Shown here in pieces: positions 44,871 to 55,007 of a DNA stretch of 64,000 nucleotides (its first letter is position 1; each line of letters opens with the position of its first letter). Made by a program: the position numbers and the translations under genes. Where the stretch lies: assembly GCF_013366925.1 (NCBI RefSeq), contig NZ_JAALDK010000001.1, positions 5,015,165-5,079,164 of the forward strand, in the 5' to 3' direction. The notes under the pieces were generated by a model, which worked only from the letters and a program-made list of their open reading frames with translations, was not told the origin of the DNA and ran no database searches. The stretch comes from Paraburkholderia youngii. Its GTDB lineage: Bacteria; Pseudomonadota; Gammaproteobacteria; Burkholderiales; Burkholderiaceae.

Positions 44871-46112
44871 ATGAGCACCCCCCAGCAGCCCGCCACTCCA
44901 CCGCAAGCGGCCAACAACGGCAAACGCAAGCGCATGATGACGCTGCTCGTCATCGTGATCCTGATTGCCGCGGTCGCGTACGGCCTGTACTACTTCCTCG
45001 ACGCACGCTTCCATGAAGACACCGACGACGCCTACGTGAGCGGCAACGTCGTGCAGATCACGCCGCAGGTCACGGGCACCGTGATTGCGGTCAATGCGGA
45101 CGACACCCAGGTCGTCAAGGCCGGCGACCCGCTCGTCGTGCTCGACCCGGCCGACGCGCGCGTCGCGCTCGAACAGGCCGAGGCCAATCTTGCGCAGGTG
45201 GTGCGCCAGGTGCGTGGCCTGTTCGCCGACGACAGCCAGTACGAAGCGCGGGTCGCAGCGAGCCAGGCCGACCTGTCGCGAGCCCAGGACGACCTGAAGC
45301 GCCGGATGACGGTGGCGCAGACCGGCGCTGTATCGCAGGAAGAAATCTCGCACGCACGCGACGCCGTGAAGAGCGCACAAGCCGCGCTCGACGCCGCCAA
45401 ACAGCAACTCGCGGCCAACCGCGCGCTGACCGCGAACACCACGATCGCCAATCACCCGAACGTGCAGGCCGCCGCCGCGAAGCTGCGCGACGCGTACCTG
45501 AACCACGCTCGCAATACGCTGCCCGCGCCGGTCACCGGCTATGTCGCGAAACGCTCGGTGCAGGTCGGCCAGCGCGTATCGCCGGGCACGCCGCTGATGG
45601 CGATCGTGCCGCTGCACGACGTGTGGGTCGACGCGAACTTCAAGGAAGTGCAACTGAAGCACATGCGCATCGGCCAGCCGGTCGAGCTGACGGCCGACGT
45701 CTACGGCTCGTCGGTGCCCTATCACGGCAAGGTGATCGGCTTCTCGGCCGGCACGGGCTCGGCGTTCTCGCTGCTGCCAGCGCAGAACGCGACCGGCAAC
45801 TGGATCAAGGTCGTGCAGCGTCTGCCGGTGCGTATTTCGCTCGATCCGCAGGAACTGGAGAAGCATCCGCTGCGCATCGGCCTGTCGATGCAGGCTGACG
45901 TGAACATCAAGGACGACACCGGCGGCCAGCTCGGTCAGGCGCCGTCCACGGCTTACCAGACCAACGTCTTCGACAAGTACGGCGCGGAAGCCGACGCGGA
46001 AATCGCGCGCATCATCGCGGAAAACGCTGGCCAGAACGCGAACGGCGGCGCGCAGAAGTCGACCGCGGCGAGCGCCGCGGCCGCCACGAAACCGGCAGCC
46101 CATAAGAGCTAA
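44871..46112 (+). CDS. emrA: HlyD/EmrA-type membrane fusion protein
   Basis: The 413-residue protein has a cytoplasmic Gln/Pro start, one membrane anchor (MTLLVIVILIAAVAYGLYYFLD), a barrel-sandwich lipoyl domain (TDDAYVSGNVVQITPQVTGTVIAVNADDTQVVKAGDPLVVLDPADA), an alpha-hairpin coiled coil, and the second lipoyl half (APVTGYVAKRSVQVGQRVSPGTPLMAIVPLHDVWVDANFKE). These are EmrA hallmarks. It links the EmrB-like pump to the outer-membrane channel. The last 30 residues are Ala-rich and disordered. Confidence 0.92.
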   Translation: MSTPQQPATPPQAANNGKRKRMMTLLVIVILIAAVAYGLYYFLDARFHEDTDDAYVSGNVVQITPQVTGTVIAVNADDTQVVKAGDPLVVLDPADARVALEQAEANLAQVVRQVRGLFADDSQYEARVAASQADLSRAQDDLKRRMTVAQTGAVSQEEISHARDAVKSAQAALDAAKQQLAANRALTANTTIANHPNVQAAAAKLRDAYLNHARNTLPAPVTGYVAKRSVQVGQRVSPGTPLMAIVPLHDVWVDANFKEVQLKHMRIGQPVELTADVYGSSVPYHGKVIGFSAGTGSAFSLLPAQNATGNWIKVVQRLPVRISLDPQELEKHPLRIGLSMQADVNIKDDTGGQLGQAPSTAYQTNVFDKYGAEADAEIARIIAENAGQNANGGAQKSTAASAAAATKPAAHKS

Positions 46113-46146
46113 CGCTCCGCCCGACGATTCCTAGAAGGCTCTTTTA

Positions 46147-47709
46147 ATGGCTCAGGCTCAGGCGCAAGTCCCTCACCCGCCGCTCGAGGGCGCGCAACTG
46201 GTGATCGGCACCATCGCGGTGTCGCTCGCCGTGTTCATGAACGTGCTGGACACGTCGATCGCCAACGTGTCGATCCCGTCGATTTCCGGCGACCTCGGCG
46301 TGTCGTCCGACCAGGGCACTTGGGTGATCACGTCGTTCGCGGTGGCCAACGCGATCTCGGTACCGCTGACCGGCTGGCTCACCGACCGCATCGGCCAGGT
46401 GCGGCTGTTCATGGCGTCCATCGTGCTGTTCGTGCTGTCGTCATGGATGTGCGGGCTGTCGCCGAACCTGCCGTTCCTGCTCGCGTCGCGCGTGCTGCAA
46501 GGCGCGGTGGCCGGCCCGATGATCCCGCTGTCGCAAACGCTGCTGCTCGCGAGCTATCCGCGCGCGAAGGCGCCAATGGCGCTATCGATGTGGGCGATGA
46601 CAACGCTGATCGCGCCGGTTGCCGGTCCGATTCTCGGCGGCTGGATTTCCGACAACATCTCGTGGCCGTGGATCTTCTACGTCAACATTCCGGTCGGCGC
46701 GGTCGCGGCCGCCGCGACGTGGATGATCTTCCGTAACCGCGACTCGGTGATCAAGAAGGCGCCAATCGACGGCGTCGGCCTCGGTCTTCTGATCGTCTGG
46801 GTCGGCTCGCTTCAGGTCATGCTCGACAAGGGCAAGGACCTCGACTGGTTCTCGTCGACGACGATCGTCGTGCTCGCGCTCGTCGCGGTGATCGCGCTCG
46901 CGTTTTTCATCGTGTGGGAGCTGACGGCCGAGCATCCGGTGGTTGACCTGTCGCTGTTCAGCCGGCGTAACTTCACCGGCGGCACGATCGCGTTGTCGAT
47001 CGGCTATGGGCTTTACTTCGGCAATCTCGTGCTGTTGCCGCTGTGGCTGCAGACCGATCTCGGCTACACCGCGACCGAAGCGGGACTCGTGATGGCGCCC
47101 GTCGGCGTGTTCGCGACCCTGTTGTCCCCGATCACCGGCAAGGTGTTGCCGCGCACCGATCCGCGCTATATCGCGACGCTGTCGTTCCTGATTTTCGCGC
47201 TGTGTTTCTGGATGCGCTCGCGCTATACGACGGGCGTCGATACGTACTCACTGATGCTGCCGACGCTGATTCAGGGAATCGGCATGGCCGGCTTCTTCAT
47301 TCCGCTCGTGTCGATCACGCTGTCGGGCTTGCCGGGCCATCGGATTCCGGCGGCCTCGGGGCTGTCGAACTTCGTGCGGATCATGTGCGGCGGTATCGGC
47401 ACGTCGATTTTCCAGACCGCGTGGGATCACCGCACGATCATGCATCACGCACAACTGACCGAGCAGGCGAACGCTTACAACCCGGTGTTTGGTCAGTCGA
47501 TTCATCAGATGGGCGCAGCGGGCCTGGATCAACAGCAGACCTATGGTCTCTTCAATACCATGGTCACGCAGCAGGCCGCGCAGCTCGGCGTGAACGATCT
47601 GTTCTTCATTTCGGCCGGTATTTTTGTCGCGCTGATCGCGCTGATCTGGATCACGCGGCCGGAACGGGCGGGCGGTGACTCGGCGGCGGCGGCGGCTGCG
47701 GCGCATTGA
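46147..47709 (+). CDS. emrB: DHA2-family drug:H+ antiporter (EmrB type)
   Basis: The 520-residue protein has fourteen predicted membrane segments, the DHA2 arrangement. Motif C-like and A-like sequences are present (LDTSIANVSIPSISGDLGVSSDQGTWVITSFAVANAISVPLTGWLTDRIGQVRLF; AGPILGGWISDNISWPWIFYVNIPVGAV). It exports hydrophobic compounds using the proton gradient together with the preceding two proteins. The C-terminus is Ala-rich. A bidirectional terminator follows. Confidence 0.93.
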   Translation: MAQAQAQVPHPPLEGAQLVIGTIAVSLAVFMNVLDTSIANVSIPSISGDLGVSSDQGTWVITSFAVANAISVPLTGWLTDRIGQVRLFMASIVLFVLSSWMCGLSPNLPFLLASRVLQGAVAGPMIPLSQTLLLASYPRAKAPMALSMWAMTTLIAPVAGPILGGWISDNISWPWIFYVNIPVGAVAAAATWMIFRNRDSVIKKAPIDGVGLGLLIVWVGSLQVMLDKGKDLDWFSSTTIVVLALVAVIALAFFIVWELTAEHPVVDLSLFSRRNFTGGTIALSIGYGLYFGNLVLLPLWLQTDLGYTATEAGLVMAPVGVFATLLSPITGKVLPRTDPRYIATLSFLIFALCFWMRSRYTTGVDTYSLMLPTLIQGIGMAGFFIPLVSITLSGLPGHRIPAASGLSNFVRIMCGGIGTSIFQTAWDHRTIMHHAQLTEQANAYNPVFGQSIHQMGAAGLDQQQTYGLFNTMVTQQAAQLGVNDLFFISAGIFVALIALIWITRPERAGGDSAAAAAAAH

Positions 47710-47760
47710 GTGGGTTGTTCGCGGTGTTGCTTGAGTTCGACCCGCTCCACTGTAGGGCAT

Positions 47761-47798
47761 AAAAAAGCGGGATCGCACGATGGCGTTCCCGCTTTTTT
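47761..47798. terminator. Bidirectional terminator between emrB and truB
   Basis: AAAAAAGCGGGA and TCCCGCTTTTTT are perfect 12-bp complements around a 14-base loop. A T run follows the stem in both directions, so it ends the efflux operon from the left and the truB operon from the right. Confidence 0.93.
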
Positions 47799-47831
47799 AT
47801 TGTCCGCGCCGTGCTGGCAAAACGGCGGCCT

Positions 47832-48767
47832 CTAGCTCTCCGTCGTCACGACCAGACGTTCGGGTGCGAGCACGCCTTCGCCCGGTTTCGCGACCCCCAG
47901 AAGCCGCCCTTGCGCCGAGTACACCCTCACGCGCGGGGCATTCACGGCATCGGCGGCGATCGTCAACGACGACAGCTTCAGGCGCTGGCCGTGCAAGAAG
48001 CGACGCGTGTCGTCGTCGTTCAGCGTGACCTGCGGGAACGTCGACAGCAACGCGTCGACCGGTTGCAGCCATGCGTCGCGTTCGGGTAGGGTCGCGTCGC
48101 TCAACGCGTCGAGCGTGACCGAATGATCGAGCGTCAGCGCGCCGACGCCCGTACGGCGCAGCGCGACCAGATGCGCGCCGCAGCCGAGCGCCTCGCCGAT
48201 ATCCTCGGCAAGCGTGCGCACGTACGTGCCCTTGCTGCACGTCACGCGAAACGTGACATCCGGCAGCGCGCACGCAATCGGCTCGAGCGCGTGAATCGTC
48301 ACGTGCCGCCCTTCGCGCTCGACCGTTTGGCCGGCGCGCGCGTACTCATACAGCGGCTTGCCGTCGCGCTTGAGCGCCGAGTACATCGGCGGAACCTGAA
48401 CGATCTCGCCGATGAATCTCGGCAAGGCCGCCCGCACCGCCGCTTCGTCGCAGTCGACGGCGCGGATGTCGAGCGCCTCGCCCTCGGCATCGCCGGTGGT
48501 TGTGCGGATGCCGAGGCGCATCGTGGCCTCGTAGGTCTTGTCGGCTTCGAGCAGATCTTGCGAAAACTTGGTCGCCTCGCCGAAACACAGCGGCAGCAAG
48601 CCGGTAGCGAGCGGATCGAGCGTGCCGGTGTGGCCCGCCTTTTTCGCCAGATAGAGACGTTTCGCGCGAACCAGCGCGTCGTTGCTCGACAGGCCGAGCG
48701 GCTTGTCGAGGAGCAGCACGCCGTCGAGCGCGCGACGCGGCACGCGGGGGCGTTGAGGTGCGGTCAT
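47832..48767 (-). CDS. truB: tRNA pseudouridine-55 synthase
   Basis: The 311-residue protein has the TruB start DGVLLLDKPLGLSSNDALVRAKRLYLAKKAGHTGTLDPLATGLLP, with the catalytic Asp in GTLDPLATG, and the C-terminal PUA-like part. It makes pseudouridine 55 in the T loop of tRNAs. It is the last gene of the rimP-nusA-infB-rbfA-truB operon, 78 bases after rbfA. ATG 48767 is preferred to the GTG at 48797. Confidence 0.95.
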   Translation of the reverse strand: MTAPQRPRVPRRALDGVLLLDKPLGLSSNDALVRAKRLYLAKKAGHTGTLDPLATGLLPLCFGEATKFSQDLLEADKTYEATMRLGIRTTTGDAEGEALDIRAVDCDEAAVRAALPRFIGEIVQVPPMYSALKRDGKPLYEYARAGQTVEREGRHVTIHALEPIACALPDVTFRVTCSKGTYVRTLAEDIGEALGCGAHLVALRRTGVGALTLDHSVTLDALSDATLPERDAWLQPVDALLSTFPQVTLNDDDTRRFLHGQRLKLSSLTIAADAVNAPRVRVYSAQGRLLGVAKPGEGVLAPERLVVTTES

Positions 48768-48845
48768 GTCTAGGGAGGCAGAACGTTCGGGAAACACGAA
48801 AAACGGCGCCGCGCGCTACATGGAACGCGACGGCATGGCAGACGC

Positions 48846-49211
48846 TCAGTCGTCTTTCGCGCGCGTGGAATTTGCCTCGTCGATCAACCGCGACATCTCC
48901 ACGGCGCGCTCGATCGTCTTGTCGTAGTGGAAATGCAGCGTCGGCACCGTATGGATATGGAGGCGCTTGAACAGCAGATTGCGCAGATGGCCGGCCGCGT
49001 GCGTCAGCGCTTCGAGCGTCTGCTGCGGGTCGCCCGTCAGCGTCGTGAAGTAGACCTTCGCGTGCGCGTAGTCGGGTGTCAGCTCGACGCTCTGAAACGT
49101 GACGATGCCGATGCGCGGATCCTTGACCTCGCGCAGCAGCTCGGCCAGGTCGCGCTGGATCTGATCGGCGATCTGCACGTTGCGATTGGGAGTAGTACGT
49201 TTCTTAGGCAT
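48846..49211 (-). CDS. rbfA: Ribosome-binding factor A
   Basis: The 121-residue protein shows the RbfA KH-like core: [48 protein letters not shown] and [38 protein letters not shown]. It helps mature the 5' end of 16S rRNA and 30S assembly. It sits between infB and truB, with a hairpin terminator in the 220-base gap upstream. Confidence 0.95.
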   Translation of the reverse strand: MPKKRTTPNRNVQIADQIQRDLAELLREVKDPRIGIVTFQSVELTPDYAHAKVYFTTLTGDPQQTLEALTHAAGHLRNLLFKRLHIHTVPTLHFHYDKTIERAVEMSRLIDEANSTRAKDD

Positions 49212-49371
49212 GGTGTTAAGTGCTCCGCTATAACGGATGCAAAAATTGGTTCGCACGAGCCGTGTTCGTTATCCGTTCGATACGACGGCGTCGCGCTCGC
49301 CGCGGCCAGTGAGAGTCCATTTGCGACGAACGCGGCAACGAAGCCAGCGACAAACTCGACGCAGCGGACTC

Positions 49372-49414
49372 AAAAACAACGGGCGGAGCGGGCGTCAAGC
49401 CCGTTCCGCCCGTT
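49372..49414 (-). terminator. Strong hairpin with T run between infB and rbfA
   Basis: On the minus strand AACGGGCGGA and TCCGCCCGTT pair, extended by three to four inner GC pairs, and are followed by GTTTTTG. It lies 18 bases after the infB stop, inside an operon usually read as continuous. Confidence 0.8.
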
Positions 49415-49431
49415 GTGCCGTGTCGCGTGGA

Positions 49432-52359
49432 TTACAGCGTACGCGCGACTTCGGTGACCTCGAAGACTTCGAACTGATCGCCTTCGACGATATCGTTGAA
49501 GTTCTTGATCGACATACCGCACTCGAAGCCCTGACGGACTTCCTTCACATCGTCCTTGAAGCGCTTGAGCGAATCGAGCTCGCCCGTGAAGATGACGACG
49601 TGGTTGCGCAGCACGCGCACCGACGACGAGCGCTTGACGAAACCGTCCGTGACCATACAGCCCGCCACCGTGCCGACCTTCGGTACCTTGAAGACCTGGC
49701 GCACTTCGACCGTGCCCGTCACGACTTCGCGCTTCTCCGGCGCCAGCATGCCCGACATCGCCGCCTTCACGTCATCCACGGCGTCGTAGATGATGTTGTA
49801 GTAGCGGATATCGACGCCATTGGCTTCCGCGAGCTTGCGAGCCTGCGCATCCGCGCGGGTGTTGAAGCCGATGATGACCGCCTTCGACGCCGTCGCGAGG
49901 TTGACGTCCGACTCGCTGATGCCGCCGACCGCGCCATGCACGATCTGCACGCGCACTTCGTCGGTGGAGAGTTTCTGCAGCGACTGCACCAGCGCTTCCT
50001 GCGAACCCTGCACGTCGGCCTTGACGATGAGCGGCATGTACTGCACTTCGCCTTCGCCCATCTGCTCGAGCATGGTCTCGAGCTTCGCGGCCTGCTGCTT
50101 GGCGAGCTTGACGTCGCGGAACTTACCCTGACGGAACAGCGCTACTTCACGCGCCTTGCGCTCGTCCGGCATCACGATCACTTCTTCGCCTGCCTGCGGC
50201 ACTTCCGACAGACCCTGGATTTCGACCGGGATCGACGGACCCGCGGACTTGGTCGGCTTGCCGGTTTCGTCGAGCATGGCCCGCACGCGACCGTAGGCGC
50301 TGCCTGCCAGCACGACGTCGCCACGGTTCAGCGTACCCGACTGGACGAGGATCGTTGCAACCGGGCCCTTACCCTTGTCGAGCTTCGCTTCGATCACGAG
50401 CCCCTTGGCCGGCGATTCGACCGGTGCCTTCAATTCCAGCACTTCGGCCTGCAGCAGCACGTTTTCGAGCAGATCGTCGATGCCCGTGCCGGTCTTTGCC
50501 GACACCGGCACGAACGGCGAGTCGCCGCCGTACTCTTCCGGCACGACGCCTTCCGTGACGAGTTCCTGCTTCACGCGCTCCGGATTCGCTTCCGGCTTGT
50601 CGATCTTGTTGATCGCGACGACGAGTGGCACGCCGCCAGCCTTCGCGTGGGAGATAGCTTCCTTTGTCTGCGGCATCACGCCGTCGTCGGCGGCCACCAC
50701 CAGAATCACGATGTCGGTCGCCTTCGCACCGCGGGCACGCATTGCCGTAAAGGCTTCGTGACCCGGCGTGTCGAGGAACGTGATCACGCCGCGCGGCGTG
50801 TCCACGTGGTAAGCGCCGATGTGCTGCGTAATACCGCCCGCTTCGCCTGCCGCAACCTTAGCGCGGCGGATGTAGTCGAGCAGCGAGGTCTTGCCGTGGT
50901 CGACGTGACCCATCACGGTAACGACCGGCGGACGCGGCAGCGCTTCGGCATCGCTCGCTTCGCCTTCGACCAGCATGGCTTCCGGATCGTCCAGCTTCGC
51001 CGCGAGCGCACGGTGGCCCAGTTCCTCGACGATGATCATCGCCGTTTCCTGGTCCAGCATCTGGTTGATCGTGACCATCTGGCCGAGCTTCATCATCACC
51101 TTGATGACTTCCGAAGCCTTCACCGCCATCTTGTGCGCGAGATCCGCCACCGTGATGGTTTCCGGCACGTGCACTTCACGCACGATCGGTTCGGTCGGCG
51201 CCTGGAACGTGGTGGTCTGCTCCTGATGCTTGCCACGACCCTTCGGACCGCCGCGCCAGCCGCGATCGACGCCGCCGCTCGAATCGCCGCGCGTCTTGAT
51301 GCCGCGGCGCTTCGCTGCGTCGTCCTGCCAGTTGCCGCCGCCCTTGCCGCCGGCGCCGGGCTTCTTCTTGTCGCCCGCAGACGGAGCGCTTGCGGGTGCC
51401 GGAGCCGCGGCTGCCGGCTTCCTGGCTGCCGGGCGAGCCGGTGCTTCGCCAGCCGGACGCGCCGGCTTGTGCAGCGTACCCTTGGCTTCGGCCGCCTTGG
51501 CCGGCTCAACGGGCTTCGGTGCCGGTTCCGGCGCCTTCACCTGCGCCTTGCGCGGCGTGTTCATCATTTCGCGAATCGCGCGCGCTTCGGCTTCGGCCGC
51601 GGCACGGCGCTTGGCGATTTCCTCCTGTTCGGCGCGCGCCTTTTCGGCAGCCACGCGCGCAGCGTCTTCCGCTTTCTTCGCAGCTTCACGTTGCGCGGCG
51701 CGTTCCGCTGCCGCGCGTTCGTCGTCCTGAACGCTTGCCTTCGCGGCAACCGGCGCAGCGGCTTGCGCCGCCGCCTGCTGAGCCTTCTCTCGAGCCGCCG
51801 CCTCGGCCGCAGCCGTTGCGCGCTTCTTCGCTTCTTCTTCCGCGCGCTGACGCTCGGCTTCCGCAGCCTGCTCGCGCGCCTGACGCTCGGCCTCTTCGCG
51901 CTCGAGTTGCTCCTGACGCGCCTTTAGCTCCTGCGCCTGCTTTTCCAGCAGCTCGGCTTCGTGACGTGCTTCTTCCTCACGACGCTGCAGTTCGAGATCT
52001 TCGACGTCCGCGCTTTCGGCCACATGATTCGATGCATCCCCGCCTTCCGCGACGGTCTCGTCGCGGCGGACGAACGTGCGCTTCTTGCGCACCTCGACCT
52101 GAATGGTGCGAGCTTTGCCCGTCGCATCGGACTGCTTGATCTCCGACGTATGCCGGCGCGTCAGCGTGATCTTGCGCTTGTCGGCATCGTTCGAGCCATG
52201 CGACTTGCGCAAGTGATCGAGCAGACGCGCCTTGTCCGCCTCGGACAGGTTGTCGTCTTCGCTCGCTTTCTGGACGCCCGCTGCCTGCAGCTGCTCGAGC
52301 AGCACGCCAGCAGGCATTTTCAGTTCCGCGGCAAATTGGGCTACGTTGTTACTCGCCAT
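49432..52359 (-). CDS. infB: Translation initiation factor IF-2
   Basis: The 975-residue protein has an N-terminal helical IF2_N domain, a long Arg/Ala/Glu coiled and Pro/Ala-rich region (about residues 100-360), a second IF2_N domain ([49 protein letters not shown]), then the GTPase ([33 protein letters not shown]) and C-terminal initiator-tRNA binding domains. It brings fMet-tRNA to the 30S subunit. It follows nusA by 94 bases. Confidence 0.97.
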   Translation of the reverse strand: MASNNVAQFAAELKMPAGVLLEQLQAAGVQKASEDDNLSEADKARLLDHLRKSHGSNDADKRKITLTRRHTSEIKQSDATGKARTIQVEVRKKRTFVRRDETVAEGGDASNHVAESADVEDLELQRREEEARHEAELLEKQAQELKARQEQLEREEAERQAREQAAEAERQRAEEEAKKRATAAAEAAAREKAQQAAAQAAAPVAAKASVQDDERAAAERAAQREAAKKAEDAARVAAEKARAEQEEIAKRRAAAEAEARAIREMMNTPRKAQVKAPEPAPKPVEPAKAAEAKGTLHKPARPAGEAPARPAARKPAAAAPAPASAPSAGDKKKPGAGGKGGGNWQDDAAKRRGIKTRGDSSGGVDRGWRGGPKGRGKHQEQTTTFQAPTEPIVREVHVPETITVADLAHKMAVKASEVIKVMMKLGQMVTINQMLDQETAMIIVEELGHRALAAKLDDPEAMLVEGEASDAEALPRPPVVTVMGHVDHGKTSLLDYIRRAKVAAGEAGGITQHIGAYHVDTPRGVITFLDTPGHEAFTAMRARGAKATDIVILVVAADDGVMPQTKEAISHAKAGGVPLVVAINKIDKPEANPERVKQELVTEGVVPEEYGGDSPFVPVSAKTGTGIDDLLENVLLQAEVLELKAPVESPAKGLVIEAKLDKGKGPVATILVQSGTLNRGDVVLAGSAYGRVRAMLDETGKPTKSAGPSIPVEIQGLSEVPQAGEEVIVMPDERKAREVALFRQGKFRDVKLAKQQAAKLETMLEQMGEGEVQYMPLIVKADVQGSQEALVQSLQKLSTDEVRVQIVHGAVGGISESDVNLATASKAVIIGFNTRADAQARKLAEANGVDIRYYNIIYDAVDDVKAAMSGMLAPEKREVVTGTVEVRQVFKVPKVGTVAGCMVTDGFVKRSSSVRVLRNHVVIFTGELDSLKRFKDDVKEVRQGFECGMSIKNFNDIVEGDQFEVFEVTEVARTL

Positions 52360-52453
52360 TCATTCCTCTTAATGCAAGGACCGATTCCTTGCGGTTAGCA
52401 TCGGGTCATGCGGCCTCGCGGCCGCGTTCAATTCAGTGCGCCATGGTCATTTC

Positions 52454-53929
52454 TCACTGGAACCAGTGTTCACGTGCTTTCATGATCAACGCCTTAGCGG
52501 CATCCTCTCCCATCCCAGTCATCTCGACCAGTTCATCCACGGCCAGCTCGGCGAGTTCGTCGCGCGTCTGGATCTGATGTTCGGCCAGTTTCGCGAGCAG
52601 GTCGGCGTCCATGCCGTCCAGGCTCTTCAGGTCGAGCGCTACATTCTCGACCTTTTCTTCGTTCGCGATCGCCATTGTCAACAGCGCGTCGCGCGAGCGG
52701 TTGCGCAGTTCGTGGACGGTGTCTTCGTCGAATGCCTCGATTTCGAGCATTTCGTTGAGCGGCACGTAGGCGATCTCTTCCAGGCTCGTGAAGCCTTCGT
52801 CGATCAGGATGTCGGCGACTTCCTCGTCGACATCGAGACGCGCCATGAACAGGTCACGCAGGACGCCGCGCTCCTGATTCTGCTTCTGCGCAGATTCGTC
52901 CGGCGTCATGATGTTGATCTGCCAGCCGGTGAGCTCGCTGGCAAGTCGCACGTTCTGGCCGCTGCGGCCGATCGCGACCGCGAGTTCGTTCTCGTCGACG
53001 ACGACGTCCATCGAATGCCTTTCTTCATCGACGACGATCGACTGCACGGCTGCCGGCGCGAGCGCGCCGATCACGAACTGGGCGGGGTCTTCCGACCATA
53101 GCACGATGTCGACGTTTTCGCCACCGAGCTCGTTGCGCACTGCCTGCACACGCGAGCCGCGAATACCGACGCAGGTGCCGATCGGATCGATGCGCTTGTC
53201 ATAAGCGACCACGCCGATCTTCGCGCGCACGCCCGGATCGCGAGCCGCCGCCTTTATCTCGAGCAGGCCCTGCTCGATTTCCGGCACTTCCATCTCGAAC
53301 AGCTTCATCAGGAATTCCGGCGCCGTACGCGACAGCTCGATCTGCGGACCACGCGCGGTGCGGTCGACCTTCGCGATATACGCGCGCACGCGGTCGCCCA
53401 CGCGAAGGTTTTCCTTCGGGATCAGCTGGTCGCGGCGCAGCAGCGCTTCGACGCGGCCCGACTCGACGATGAAGTTGCCCTTGTCGAGGCGCTTCACCGA
53501 GCCGGTCATGATGTGTTCGCCGCGCTCGAGGAAGTCGTTCAGGATCTGCTCGCGCTCGGCATCGCGCACCTTCTGCAGGATCACCTGCTTGGCGGCCTGC
53601 GCGCCGATACGGCCGAATTCGATCGACGGTACCGGCTCCTCGATGAACTCGTCGAGCTGGATGTCGGGCTGCTGCTCGCGCGCCTCGAACAGCAGGATTT
53701 CCTGATCCGGCTCCTGCAGACCGGCTTCGTCCGGCACCACTTTCCAGCGGCGAAACGTTTCGTGCTCGCCGCTTTCACGGTCGATGTGGACGCGGATATC
53801 CGCATCTTCTTCGAAGAGTTTCTTGGAGGCCGAAGCGAGAGCCGCTTCGAGCGCGGCAAATACCACGTCCTTGTCGACATTCTTCTCGCGTGCCAGCGCA
53901 TCCACCAACATCAACACTTCGCGACTCAT
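52454..53929 (-). CDS. nusA: Transcription termination/antitermination factor NusA
   Basis: The 491-residue protein has the N-terminal RNAP-binding domain, an S1 domain ([47 protein letters not shown]), KH domains ([47 protein letters not shown]) and two C-terminal acidic repeats. It binds RNA polymerase and modulates pausing, termination and rRNA antitermination. Its start codon overlaps the rimP stop (ATGA). Confidence 0.97.
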   Translation of the reverse strand: MSREVLMLVDALAREKNVDKDVVFAALEAALASASKKLFEEDADIRVHIDRESGEHETFRRWKVVPDEAGLQEPDQEILLFEAREQQPDIQLDEFIEEPVPSIEFGRIGAQAAKQVILQKVRDAEREQILNDFLERGEHIMTGSVKRLDKGNFIVESGRVEALLRRDQLIPKENLRVGDRVRAYIAKVDRTARGPQIELSRTAPEFLMKLFEMEVPEIEQGLLEIKAAARDPGVRAKIGVVAYDKRIDPIGTCVGIRGSRVQAVRNELGGENVDIVLWSEDPAQFVIGALAPAAVQSIVVDEERHSMDVVVDENELAVAIGRSGQNVRLASELTGWQINIMTPDESAQKQNQERGVLRDLFMARLDVDEEVADILIDEGFTSLEEIAYVPLNEMLEIEAFDEDTVHELRNRSRDALLTMAIANEEKVENVALDLKSLDGMDADLLAKLAEHQIQTRDELAELAVDELVEMTGMGEDAAKALIMKAREHWFQ

Positions 53930-54384
53930 TGTTTGCGGCTCCTAAAGTCAACTTTCGGAACAAGGCGCGCCTTGTCCATGTCCGCGAGCGTGAAATCGAG
54001 CATCGCGGCGCCTTCTTTTCCTTCAAATTCCAGACCGATCGTCTCGCCCTGCGGAGCATGCAAAATACCCCGGTACGATTTCCGACCGTCCAATGGCTTT
54101 TTCAGTGTGATAACCGCTTCGCTGCCCGCGAAACGTTCAAAATCCGCCAGTTTTTTCAGCGGGCGGTCGAGACCGGGCGACGAAACTTCGAGCCGCTCGT
54201 AATCGATATTTTCGACCGTCAGAACGTGCTGGAGCTGACGCGTGACTTTCTCGCAGTCTTCGATTGCGATGCCGGCTGGCTGGTCGATATAGATACACAA
54301 CATGCCGCGCCCGGTGCGCTCGAGATCGACGAGCTCGTAGCCGAGTCCCACGACCGTGGTTTCAATCAGTTCCGTCAGTTGCAC
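53926..54384 (-). CDS. rimP: Ribosome maturation factor RimP
   Basis: The 152-residue protein begins [58 protein letters not shown] and contains [24 protein letters not shown], the RimP signature. It is needed for 30S maturation. The start is GTG at 54384 with a GAGGG site. It is the first gene of the operon, preceded by a leader with an intrinsic terminator. It overlaps nusA by 4 bases. Confidence 0.95.
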   Translation of the reverse strand: MQLTELIETTVVGLGYELVDLERTGRGMLCIYIDQPAGIAIEDCEKVTRQLQHVLTVENIDYERLEVSSPGLDRPLKKLADFERFAGSEAVITLKKPLDGRKSYRGILHAPQGETIGLEFEGKEGAAMLDFTLADMDKARLVPKVDFRSRKQ

Positions 54385-54509
54385 AGTGCCCTCTTAGATG
54401 TTCGCGCAGCGAGCCTCGCCTCTTCTGCAAACAACCAATGCGGGCCGCGCGCCAAGCCGGCGCACGTTGGTGCGAACCCGAGATGCCGAACCACGATGAA
54501 CTGAGCGGC

Positions 54510-54534
54510 AAAAAAAAATGGGCTGAACGCCCAT
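54510..54534 (-). terminator. Intrinsic terminator in rimP leader
   Basis: On the minus strand ATGGGC-GTTCA-GCCCAT is followed by a run of eight further T. It lies about 60-85 bases downstream of a promoter match and 126 bases upstream of rimP, so it either ends a small RNA or attenuates the rimP-nusA-infB operon. Confidence 0.88.
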
Positions 54535-54590
54535 CATCTTATTGCCGGTGGTCGCACCTGAGCCGCACATGAAACCGTACGCCCAGCGAC
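54510..54590 (-). ncRNA. Candidate small RNA or attenuated leader transcript
   Basis: A transcript of about 80 bases is predicted between the promoter at 54597-54625 and the terminator at 54510-54534. It ends in a textbook terminator hairpin plus U tract, as Hfq-binding sRNAs and attenuators do. It contains a possible short leader frame starting MCGSGATTGNKMMG, whose reading frame runs through the terminator. I cannot match it to a known RNA family. Confidence 0.5.
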
Positions 54591-54596
54591 TTCGCG

Positions 54597-54625
54597 ATTG
54601 TAGCCATTTTTCGGCCCAAAGGCAA
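54597..54625 (-). promoter_or_regulatory. Sigma-70-like promoter upstream of rimP leader
   Basis: On the minus strand TTGCCT (54620-54625) and TACAAT (54597-54602) are separated by exactly 17 bases; four of six and five of six consensus positions match. It is the best promoter match in the gap and would start transcription near 54590. Confidence 0.6.
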
Positions 54626-54872
54626 TCCGCAGAACGACGGGCGATGCGCATTTCCACTTGATTTGATAGGAATCTTTCGACAATGTGGCGGCAAATCCGG
54701 GGTTTTGCAAGGTCGCGCGAGCCGTGCGGAAAGGGAGCCGGGCAGGTTACGCCAGCGCGTTGCGGTGAATCGTGCTTATGGTATTCGGCGCCGTCTCGCA
54801 CGAAGTTTGACGGATCGGAAAGCCGCTCGCTTGAACGCAGCAAACGAGAGGCGGCATCAAATCGGCAAGAAC

Positions 54873-54935
54873 AAAAAACGGCTCGTCCGGCAAGCACTCC
54901 GCATTGACGTGCGTCGCGTTTGCCGAACGAGCCGT
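54873..54935 (-). terminator. Intrinsic terminator of rluB
   Basis: On the minus strand ACGGCTCGT and ACGAGCCGT make a 9-bp stem, continued inside by a TTGCCG/CGGCAA pairing after one mismatch, and TTTTTTGTTCTT follows. It lies 72 bases after the rluB stop. Confidence 0.8.
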
Positions 54936-55007
54936 CTGAAGCGGCCGTAGCCTTGCAGGTCGTACGAACTGCACCGAAGGGTATGACCGCACAGTACAGC
55001 GTCCCGC

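Larger units (their letters stand above)
54385..55007. other. Leader/intergenic region between rluB and rimP
   Basis: The 623 bases hold, in minus-strand order, the rluB terminator (54873-54935), a spacer of about 250 bases without recognisable gene, a sigma-70-like promoter (54597-54625), an intrinsic terminator (54510-54534) and about 125 bases of rimP leader. No tRNA gene is visible, unlike the E. coli operon, which begins with metY. Confidence 0.7.

Noticed and set aside
49237..51927. 896-codon plus-strand open frame opposite infB
   Set aside because: Antisense shadow of infB with a repetitive Arg/Leu/His composition and no ribosome site.
54535..54870. tRNA gene before rimP, as in the E. 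coli operon
   Set aside because: No cloverleaf, GTTCGA-type T loop or CCA end can be found on either strand.
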